Below, piece after piece: positions 33,922 to 40,967 of a stretch of 64,000 nucleotides of DNA; position 1 is the stretch's first letter, and each line of letters starts with the position of its first letter. The position numbers and the translations under genes were made by a program. The notes beneath the pieces were generated by a model. That model was not told the DNA's origin. It ran no database searches and worked only from the letters and a program-made list of their open reading frames with translations. This stretch comes from Winogradskyella tangerina (GTDB taxonomy: Bacteria; Bacteroidota; Bacteroidia; Flavobacteriales; Flavobacteriaceae), in contig NZ_QERF01000005.1 in assembly GCF_003260205.1 (NCBI RefSeq), forward strand, positions 1 through 64,000, read 5' to 3'.

Positions 33922-34932
33922 ATGTACAATTCGAGAATTACAGGATTGGGAAAGTACGTCCCAGAAAATGTCGTAACTAATGATGATTTGAAGGTTTGGA
34001 TGGATACTAGTGATGAGTGGATCCAGGAACGAACAGGTATAAAAGAACGTCGATGGATCGATCCAGAAACAAGTGATGACACGACATCTATTATGGGAGC
34101 CAAAGCTGCTAAAATAGCCATAGAACGTGCCGGTTTAACCAAAGACGATATTGATTTTATAGTCTTTGCAACCTTGAGTCCCGATATGTATTTTCCTGGA
34201 GGTGGCGTACGTGTACAAGAGCTTTTAGAAATGGATACCATTGGAGCTATTGATGTTCGTAATCAGTGCTCTGGATTTATTTATGGGCTATCTGTAGCAG
34301 ATCAATTCATTAAAACTGGTATGTATAAAAATGTCTTGGTTATAGGAAGTGAAAATCACTCTGGTGGATTAGAGCGTTCTACACGTGGTAGAGGTGTTAC
34401 CGTAATTTTTGGTGATGGTGCAGGTGCTGCTGTATTGAGTAGGGAAGAAGATAATAGTAAAGGTATACTGTCTACACATTTACATTCTGAAGGAAAACAT
34501 GCTAAAGAGTTATCTCTTGAAGGACCGAGCACAGGGCGTTGGGTTGATGCCATTATGGAAGACAATGATCCGGAAGACGTGTCTTACTATCCGTATATGA
34601 ATGGTCAGTTTGTTTTTAAGCATGCTGTTGTGCGTTTTAGTGAGGCCATTATTGAAGGCTTGAAAACGAATAATCTTCAAAAGGAGGATATTGATATGTT
34701 AATTCCACATCAGGCGAATTTGAGAATATCACAGTTTATTCAAAAGAAATTTGGTCTAGGCAATGATCAGGTTTACAACAATATAATGCGCTACGGAAAT
34801 ACTACTGCGGCATCTATTCCGATTGCTCTAACTGAAGCTTGGGAAGAAGGCAAGATCAAGGAAGGTGACAATGTGGTTTTAGCAGCATTTGGTAGTGGCT
34901 TTACTTGGGGTAGTGCTATTATTAAGTGGTAA
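33922..34932 (+). CDS. 3-oxoacyl-ACP synthase III family protein (KAS III, FabH-like)
   Basis: This 336-residue thiolase-fold enzyme has the catalytic triad of the FabH group: Cys in IDVRNQCSGFIYGL (about 116), His in LIPHQANLRISQF (about 262) and Asn in MRYGNTTAASIP (about 294). KAS III enzymes condense an acyl-CoA with malonyl-ACP to start fatty acid synthesis; related ones build special acyl chains. It is isolated from plsX, rpmF and other fab genes, so it may be a paralogue with a specialised primer rather than the housekeeping fabH. It has its own -7 element and a palindrome upstream. Confidence 0.88.
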   Translation: MYNSRITGLGKYVPENVVTNDDLKVWMDTSDEWIQERTGIKERRWIDPETSDDTTSIMGAKAAKIAIERAGLTKDDIDFIVFATLSPDMYFPGGGVRVQELLEMDTIGAIDVRNQCSGFIYGLSVADQFIKTGMYKNVLVIGSENHSGGLERSTRGRGVTVIFGDGAGAAVLSREEDNSKGILSTHLHSEGKHAKELSLEGPSTGRWVDAIMEDNDPEDVSYYPYMNGQFVFKHAVVRFSEAIIEGLKTNNLQKEDIDMLIPHQANLRISQFIQKKFGLGNDQVYNNIMRYGNTTAASIPIALTEAWEEGKIKEGDNVVLAAFGSGFTWGSAIIKW

Positions 34933-34972
34933 GTATTACTTCTTTATAAAATAGCTAAAAATCTTGTCTTAA

Positions 34973-35482
34973 ATGCTTGAAGGCGACAATTTAGATATAT
35001 TGATAAAGGAGGAGTTTCTAAGGGTATATGCAGAATTAGATACTGAACAAAAAAAGTACTTCAATCATCGTTCAATAAAAAATATTATATACCACCTTAT
35101 CGATCATCCGAAGGATAATCCAAAAAGGAATAAAAAGCTCCAGGAGTTAGGAGAAATTAGGATAAAGAAAAAACTACTAGAATATTTAAAGGCCTACAGA
35201 AGTACTGAATTCAACAAAGATTCAGCGTATTCTTTATATGATTCATATTTTTATGAAATTGGACAATTTATGAGTAATTATTATGGTTTTTCAAGTTTAG
35301 GAGGACCATTAATGTTAATTATGATCTTGATTTTTGCCATCTTTGGCGGTTTATTAGATGCTTTATTTCTATCTTTAGATTGGATTATTTTTCCAATGTT
35401 TTCACCTATGTTTATTGTATTAATTGTAGCAAGGCGATCAATAAAATACTTTGGAAAAAGACTATATGACTCTGGTTATTGA
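34973..35482 (+). CDS. Hypothetical protein with C-terminal membrane segments
   Basis: This 169-residue protein has a charged helical N-terminal part of about 105 residues (KEEFLRVYAELDTEQKKYFNHR, cut here for length, then NPKRNKKLQELGEIRIKKK) and two closely spaced hydrophobic helices (about 112-131 and 137-152: LMLIMILIFAIFGGLLDALF, WIIFPMFSPMFIVLIV), ending in a basic tail. No family is recognised. It lies 40 bp after the KAS III gene and just before a secreted protein gene (20 bp), so the three may be co-transcribed, with a terminator at 36171. Confidence 0.65.
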   Translation: MLEGDNLDILIKEEFLRVYAELDTEQKKYFNHRSIKNIIYHLIDHPKDNPKRNKKLQELGEIRIKKKLLEYLKAYRSTEFNKDSAYSLYDSYFYEIGQFMSNYYGFSSLGGPLMLIMILIFAIFGGLLDALFLSLDWIIFPMFSPMFIVLIVARRSIKYFGKRLYDSGY

Positions 35483-35502
35483 CGCGTAAAAATCACAATT
35501 TG

Positions 35503-36126
35503 ATGAAGCAAAAATTTATAGTTTTACTCACCTTTTTTAATGTTTTTGTCTTCTTCGGACAAACTGATCCAGAGGATATAATTGTTGTCTATGATTCCTT
35601 AAATCCTAATGGGAAAGTCATATTAAAAAGTAATTTAAGCTCAAATTTAGACTCATTGAGTCCTCATCTTGTGGATGATATGCGTAAAGAACTTTTCATA
35701 AAAAAAGACAGTGCGACCATTTCAAAATTATTAGTTGGAAAATGGAAAATAAAAAGTGTAAAGCGTATTAATGGAGATTCTACTAATCTAATTGTACAAG
35801 ATTCACTTGTTTTTGGAGCTGATCACTATTATTCTCAAAGTTCTGATGGTAAAACGGTAGAAGGCAAATGGATTTTAAAAACTAATATGATCGGAAATGT
35901 CACTATCCAATATAACGAAAAGCAATATCCAGTTCTAGATGAAAATATTATTAAGGCTTTACCCAAAGATTATTTAGAATCTCTGAGTTACGATTCTAAT
36001 ATTTTATCCATTACTGAACTAAATGAAGAGTACCTTATCTTAACAACATTCTTATTGGAAAACGCACATGATTTTGACACTATGTTTTATCGATTAGTTC
36101 TTAAGACTTATGCCAGAGCAGATTGA
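35503..36126 (+). CDS. Secreted lipocalin-like protein, unknown function
   Basis: I chose the ATG at 35503 because it puts a signal peptide first (MKQKFIVLLTFFNVFVFFGQ); the TTG at 35479 overlaps the upstream gene. The mature protein of about 187 residues contains a beta-barrel-like stretch LVGKWKIKSVKRINGD, then DHYYSQSSDGKTVEGKWIL, reminiscent of the lipocalin-like domains found in many small Bacteroidota secreted proteins. No lipobox is present, so it should be soluble in the periplasm or secreted. Function unknown. Confidence 0.72.
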   Translation: MKQKFIVLLTFFNVFVFFGQTDPEDIIVVYDSLNPNGKVILKSNLSSNLDSLSPHLVDDMRKELFIKKDSATISKLLVGKWKIKSVKRINGDSTNLIVQDSLVFGADHYYSQSSDGKTVEGKWILKTNMIGNVTIQYNEKQYPVLDENIIKALPKDYLESLSYDSNILSITELNEEYLILTTFLLENAHDFDTMFYRLVLKTYARAD

Positions 36127-36170
36127 ATCAGAAGGTTAAGCAAATCATGTGAAAGAAATAAGCTAATAAA

Positions 36171-36205
36171 AAAGCCCGAACAACTATATTGTCCGGGCTT
36201 TTCAG
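36171..36205 (+). terminator. Rho-independent terminator after the KAS III cluster
   Basis: AAGCCCG..ACA (from 36172) pairs with TGT.CGGGCTT (to about 36201), followed by T residues. It ends the plus-strand genes. Confidence 0.8.
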
Positions 36206-36508
36206 CTATTAACCAACTTTAACTAACACTTTATTATAAAACATAAATCTTATAATAACTATTACTTAAAACTTATCTCATTAACTTAGACGTAGAAGCC
36301 TTAGTTTTATTTCAAACATTAACATTTTTAACGCCTATTTAACAAAAACCCGAAACGAGCGTTTCGGGTTTTCTTATCTAATAGTTAAACATTAACACTA
36401 ACCATCAACTATTTATGCAAACTATTAAATATTAAAGCTATCTTCTACACTATAAAGACTATCAAATGCGTAGTTTGTGACAGTTTCAATAGTGGATTTA
36501 ACACTTTT
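36206..36508. other. Intergenic region with TTAAC-rich sequence and a second terminator
   Basis: No gene is visible between the terminator at 36171-36205 and the receptor stop at 36509. The region is A/T-rich with many TTAAC pentamers, three of them spaced 9 and 11 bp (36319, 36328 and 36339) directly before a second hairpin. A short RNA between the two terminators is conceivable, but no promoter is clear. Confidence 0.35.
36345..36374. terminator. Second strong terminator hairpin
   Basis: AAACCCGAAAC pairs with GTTTCGGGTTT across a 4-base loop (about 36347-36372), flanked by A and T runs. It probably ends the minus-strand receptor gene. Confidence 0.8.
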
Positions 36509-38980
36509 TTATAAGAAGCCTGCACCAGATTTTTCATCATTATCTCTATTCTTACGAGACTTCGCACGGTACTTTCCACCACCAAAACGATAGGATAAAC
36601 TAGCAAAGATGGTTTTGAATTCAGGAATAAACTCTGCTTCTTGTCTAAATGGTCGTTCACTTAAAATGTTGATTTCCTGAGTATCAAATACATTATTAAA
36701 GTTTAAGCTAAATGTTGCTCTGTTTTCTTCAAGGAAACTATAGCGTAAACCAAGATTCACAAAGTAAAACGGATCAACTTCAAAGTTTAAGCCTGTGTCC
36801 TTACCACGATACATGGCAAATGCCGAAAGCGATAGTTTCTTAGTCACCTTGAAATTGTTGAATACTCTAAAGTTGAGAATAAGGTTGTCTACTTCTGTAT
36901 TATTGATCTCAATATCATTTTCTGTTGGATTAGGAATCGTTGGGTCTAAAGTTTCTGCGAATCCACGTTGCGTACGCCCGTACAAATCAAAACTAGCATT
37001 AAAACTCCACCATTTTGTTGGTCTGTAGTTACTTGAAATCTCTACACCGTAGGCAGATGTATTATCAAAATTATCGATTCTTAAGATCACACGTCCAGAG
37101 CCTAATGCTGCACGATCAACAAATACACCTTGATTTATTTCATCTTCGATCAGTCTATAAAAAACACCTGCAGTGATGCTACCTTTTTCAAGATTTCTGG
37201 TGTAGTTAGCTTCAAGTGAATTGGTAAATTGTGGCTCTAATTCCTGATTACCAAACTGAGATATCAATGGCGTATTAAATTCCGGAATTGGATTTACTTG
37301 TCCAACACCTGGTCGATCTACACGACGGCTAAAACTGAACTGATACGAATTCTTTTCAGAAGGGTTATAAGTTACGAATGCTGAAGGATACACCTGAGTA
37401 TAATCATTTTCAAAAGGAAACTCAGTTGATGTGTTATTAGACAGATTAGTATCAACAGCAAAGGTTGTTACATTCACCGTTTCAGCTCTTAAACCAAGTT
37501 GGTACGACCATTTTTCAAGCTGCTTACTATAACTTACATAAGCTGAATAGATATTTCGCTCATAGTCGAATGATGTTTCTGTAGGAATGAAATTCCCAAA
37601 TTCATCCTGAACTCTCGCATCAGAATTATAATTCAGATCTGTATTAAATATCCTCGCTTGTAAACCAGCTTCGATTTTGGCAGTTTCAGACAACGGATTC
37701 ACATAATCAAGATTTAGTGTAGTACGATCGCGTTCAGTGTCGGTGAATTCATCGAAATTAGGTCGAACATTTGCACCAGTAAAACGGTTGAAAGTCTCAA
37801 CGTCATTATCAAAAATATTGAAATCAGCCTCGAGCTCTATGTTATGACCTTCTTTGTCAAAATCTAGCTTATAATTCACATTATATTGCTGACTCATGTT
37901 CTCATTGGTATTGTCAATCACCTGAAGTTGATCGTCCGCCGGATCTTGAAACATTAAAAAGGTTTGTCCTAAAGCGCCACCATCAAATATGTTCTGATTA
38001 GTGAAAACAGAAAAGGTATTCTTCTCATTAATATAGTAATCAACACCAAATTTGAATAGGTGCGAATTACGTTCATCTAAGAGATCAATTTCTTGATTGA
38101 TACCTGTGTCTACTTGATTTAGAAAGATAAAGTTTTGATTCTCGGCGATATTGTTACCATAGCTTCCGTAGAAATTCAGCTTGTTATTTCTGTAGTTCAT
38201 ATCAATAGAACTATTGAACTTTGGTTCTAATTGATAGCCTAATCCGAAATTAACATTACCATTAAATCCAACATTGATGTTCTTGTGAAGGATAATATTG
38301 ATAATTCCACTCATTCCATCAGGATTATATTTTGCCGATGGATTGGTGATCAGCTCAATTTGTTTAATAGAGGTTGAAGGAATTTGACGTAATAATTGTG
38401 CCGCAGGAATATTAGACAATTTACCGTCTACCATCACCTGAACGTTCTGATTTCCTCTAAGGGCAATATCGCCTGTTTGTGGGTCAACGTTAACGGTTGG
38501 GATGTTATTCATGATCTCTGAAGCTGTCGGGCCCGAAGTGGTAAGATCTTTTCCAACGTTGATAACTCTTCGATCTATTTTCTGTTGAATTGTAGACGTT
38601 TCTGAAACCACTGTTACTTCATCAAGTGCCGTGTCGTCTTCTGCCAAACGAATATCACCCATATTGATGTCGTAGTTTCCTTTTCCTATAGTTTCTTGAC
38701 GTACTATAGTTTTATATCCTATAAAGGTGATTTCAACTTTAATAGAGCCCTCAGGAATCTTTTTAATGGTAAATGTACCATCACTATTGGTAATTCCACC
38801 GGTAATTACTTTATCGGCTGCATCTTTTACAATGATATTCACATAAGGTAGTGGTTCGTTGAGTTCTGCATCTAGAACACGACCTGAAATGGAACCGTTT
38901 TTAATTTCTGAATTTGATTCTGGTTGTGCACCTAAAATGGTAGAGAATACCATAATAAGCATTAAGGCAAAATGCTTCAT
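36509..38980 (-). CDS. TonB-dependent-receptor-like outer-membrane protein (PF14905 type)
   Basis: This 823-residue protein has a signal peptide (MKHFALMLIMVFSTILGAQ), a CarboxypepD_reg-like domain (about 28-115, SISGRVLDAELNEPLPYVNI), a plug domain (about 120-225: VVSETSTIQQKIDRRVINV, GDIALRGNQNVQVMVDGKLS) and a C-terminal outer_membrane_beta-barrel family domain (about 350-800, FSRRVDRPGVGQVNPIPEF). These receptors lack a SusD partner and their substrates are generally unknown. The phased TTAACAT repeats 73-100 bp upstream may regulate it. The C-terminus is basic and Gly-rich, after a YRFGGGKY strand. Confidence 0.9.
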   Translation of the reverse strand: MKHFALMLIMVFSTILGAQPESNSEIKNGSISGRVLDAELNEPLPYVNIIVKDAADKVITGGITNSDGTFTIKKIPEGSIKVEITFIGYKTIVRQETIGKGNYDINMGDIRLAEDDTALDEVTVVSETSTIQQKIDRRVINVGKDLTTSGPTASEIMNNIPTVNVDPQTGDIALRGNQNVQVMVDGKLSNIPAAQLLRQIPSTSIKQIELITNPSAKYNPDGMSGIINIILHKNINVGFNGNVNFGLGYQLEPKFNSSIDMNYRNNKLNFYGSYGNNIAENQNFIFLNQVDTGINQEIDLLDERNSHLFKFGVDYYINEKNTFSVFTNQNIFDGGALGQTFLMFQDPADDQLQVIDNTNENMSQQYNVNYKLDFDKEGHNIELEADFNIFDNDVETFNRFTGANVRPNFDEFTDTERDRTTLNLDYVNPLSETAKIEAGLQARIFNTDLNYNSDARVQDEFGNFIPTETSFDYERNIYSAYVSYSKQLEKWSYQLGLRAETVNVTTFAVDTNLSNNTSTEFPFENDYTQVYPSAFVTYNPSEKNSYQFSFSRRVDRPGVGQVNPIPEFNTPLISQFGNQELEPQFTNSLEANYTRNLEKGSITAGVFYRLIEDEINQGVFVDRAALGSGRVILRIDNFDNTSAYGVEISSNYRPTKWWSFNASFDLYGRTQRGFAETLDPTIPNPTENDIEINNTEVDNLILNFRVFNNFKVTKKLSLSAFAMYRGKDTGLNFEVDPFYFVNLGLRYSFLEENRATFSLNFNNVFDTQEINILSERPFRQEAEFIPEFKTIFASLSYRFGGGKYRAKSRKNRDNDEKSGAGFL

Positions 38981-39052
38981 TTTTGATTGTTTTTTGATTG
39001 ATTGATAGTTTCTTTATCTCTAGACGACTATTTTTACATCATGTTACTTGAT

Positions 39053-39080
39053 TTAACATCCCTTAACATTTTTTTAACAT
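39053..39080 (-). promoter_or_regulatory. Three phased TTAACAT repeats
   Basis: TTAACAT occurs at 39053-39059, 39063-39069 and 39074-39080 (periods 10 and 11 bp), with an inverted ATGTTA at 39041-39046. The array lies upstream of the receptor gene and abuts the ATG of the plus-strand CoA-binding gene. Direct repeats at one helical turn suit an OmpR-type response regulator. Confidence 0.45.
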
Positions 39081-39443
39081 ATGAATAAAAAAACTCTAGT
39101 GTTAGGTGCTTCTTTGAAACCCGAGCGCTATTCTAACATAGCAATACACAGATTACTCAATAATGAGCACGATGTGGTTGCATTTGGTATTAAACCTGGT
39201 GAGGTTAGAGATGTCGTAATTGATACAGAATTGAAGAATTACGAAGACATCGATACAGTGTCCTTATATCTTAACCCGAAAAGACAGGAAGCCTACTATG
39301 ATTATATAATTAGCTTAAATCCTAAACGCGTTATTTTTAATCCTGGTACAGAAAACCCAGAATTATATCAAATTCTCAAAGACAACAATATTGCTTTTGA
39401 AGTAGCGTGTACCTTAGTATTACTCGGTACTAATCAGTACTAG
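39081..39443 (+). CDS. CoA-binding domain protein (YccU-like)
   Basis: This 120-residue single-domain Rossmann-like protein starts MNKKTLVLGASLKPERYSNI and has the CoA_binding_2 pattern (VAFGIKPGEV, VSLYLNPKRQEAYYDYI, VIFNPGTENPEL, EVACTLVLLG). Family members resemble the CoA-binding part of succinyl-CoA ligases, but their role is undefined. The final 14 bp overlap tail-to-tail with the convergent symporter gene. The TTAACAT array directly precedes its ATG with no room for a leader. Confidence 0.88.
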   Translation: MNKKTLVLGASLKPERYSNIAIHRLLNNEHDVVAFGIKPGEVRDVVIDTELKNYEDIDTVSLYLNPKRQEAYYDYIISLNPKRVIFNPGTENPELYQILKDNNIAFEVACTLVLLGTNQY

Positions 39444-40896
39444 ATTTTTTTGAAATTAATAGTAATCCTAAAAACGTTATTAAGCCATTAAGGGGTAGTA
39501 TTTCCCAGTGGAATACATAAGATCCAATAATACTTTCTGGCAAAGAACTAATCACGAAGGTTAATGTAATCGATATTAAAGCAACGATCCATACAAATTG
39601 GTCTTTGATTTTATATTTAGTGAGGATGCCAAAGGCAAACAAGCCTAGTAACGGACCATAAGTAAATGTAGCAAACTTAAACAGATTGCTAACGACACTG
39701 CCGTCTAACATATTAAAAAGTAATACCACTAATACTAAGGTGATCGAAACAAAAATATGAACCTTCTTCCGAAGGGGTTTTTGTGCTTCTTTTGGTTTGT
39801 TTTCAATATTCAGAAAGTCAACACTAAAAGAGGTGGTTAAGGAGGTTAACGCACTATCTGCACTCGAATAGGCCGCTGCAATAAGCCCAATTAAAAATGT
39901 TATTGCCAGCCCTTTTCCTAAACCTTGATTCATGGCAATTTCAGGGAAAAGCAAATCAGTTCTTACGCGTCCATCTAAAACCGGGATAGCAATATTGAAC
40001 TTTTCGGCATAAATAAATATAAGTGCTCCTAATGATAAAAAGATAAAGTTAACAATCACTAAGAGCGTTGCCATACTCAACATATTCTTTTTAGCATCTG
40101 CTGGATTTTTGCAAGTGAGATTTTTTTGCATCATGTCCTGGTCTAAACCGGTCATTGCGATCGCAATAAAAATGCCGCCAATAAAATATTTCCAGAAATA
40201 TATTTTTGAATTAGGGTCGTCAAAAAAGAACAGTTTCCCCTTTTCTTTAAATTCATCCGAAGACAGAAAATCAGTATAAGACCAATCTAGTTGTTGATTG
40301 ATAAGAAAGATCGCCACAACAACCGATACTAGCATAGCCAGTGTTTGCAAAGTGTCTGTCCAAACTATGGTTTTAATTCCGCCTCTATTCGTATACAACC
40401 AAATCAATACTATCGAAATAACTACCGTTACCCAAAACGGAACACCTATTTGTTCAAAAACGATATACTGCATGGCTAAGGCCACTAGAAATAAGCGAAA
40501 AGAGGCACCAGTAACTCTAGATAATAGGAAGAAAAATGCACCAGTTTTATAGCTTACCAATCCGAAGCGTTGTTCTAAATATTGATAAATAGAGGTTACA
40601 TTTAGTCGGTAGTACAACGGTATTAATACGGTTAGAATGAAGATGTATCCAAAAAAGAATCCGAAAACACCCTGCATATAAGAAAATTGTTCTGCTCCAA
40701 TAAGCCCGGGTACTGAAATAAAAGTAACACCCGAAAGTGATGCGCCAATCATCCCGAAGGCTACAACATACCAAGGCGACTGTCTTTTAGCTTTGAAGAA
40801 AACATCATTACTATCATCTTTTCCGGTGAAATAGGAAATAAGGATCAATACAGCGAAGTAACCGATAATTATGAACAAGATCGCACTGGGGCTCAT
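39430..40896 (-). CDS. Sodium:solute symporter family transporter
   Basis: This 488-residue integral membrane protein has about 13 hydrophobic helices and SSF (SLC5) features: GMIGASLSGVTFISVPGL near residue 55, RVTGASFRLFLVALAM, GLDQDMMQKNLTCKN (about 255) and LIAAAYSSADSALTSLTTSF (about 345), which carries the sodium-site Ser/Thr. It should import a small solute (sugar, amino acid or carboxylate) with Na+; the substrate cannot be read. It is read towards the CoA-binding gene with a 14-bp overlap, and divergently from the secreted BNR protein. Confidence 0.92.
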   Translation of the reverse strand: MSPSAILFIIIGYFAVLILISYFTGKDDSNDVFFKAKRQSPWYVVAFGMIGASLSGVTFISVPGLIGAEQFSYMQGVFGFFFGYIFILTVLIPLYYRLNVTSIYQYLEQRFGLVSYKTGAFFFLLSRVTGASFRLFLVALAMQYIVFEQIGVPFWVTVVISIVLIWLYTNRGGIKTIVWTDTLQTLAMLVSVVVAIFLINQQLDWSYTDFLSSDEFKEKGKLFFFDDPNSKIYFWKYFIGGIFIAIAMTGLDQDMMQKNLTCKNPADAKKNMLSMATLLVIVNFIFLSLGALIFIYAEKFNIAIPVLDGRVRTDLLFPEIAMNQGLGKGLAITFLIGLIAAAYSSADSALTSLTTSFSVDFLNIENKPKEAQKPLRKKVHIFVSITLVLVVLLFNMLDGSVVSNLFKFATFTYGPLLGLFAFGILTKYKIKDQFVWIVALISITLTFVISSLPESIIGSYVFHWEILPLNGLITFLGLLLISKKSSTD

Positions 40897-40929
40897 AAAC
40901 TTTTATTAAGAAAATTTTATGAAAAATAG

Positions 40930-40937
40930 TACATTTG
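40930..40937 (+). promoter_or_regulatory. Bacteroidota -7 element for the T9SS cargo gene
   Basis: TACATTTG fits TAnnTTTG, 30 bp before the ATG at 40968. Confidence 0.55.
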
Positions 40938-40967
40938 GAAAAAATACTATCCAAATTTTGAATATTT

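Noticed and set aside
33846-34241. 131-residue minus-strand ORF over the KAS III gene
   Set aside because: It is antisense to a clear KAS III gene with all catalytic motifs, and its sequence is Ser-rich shadow.
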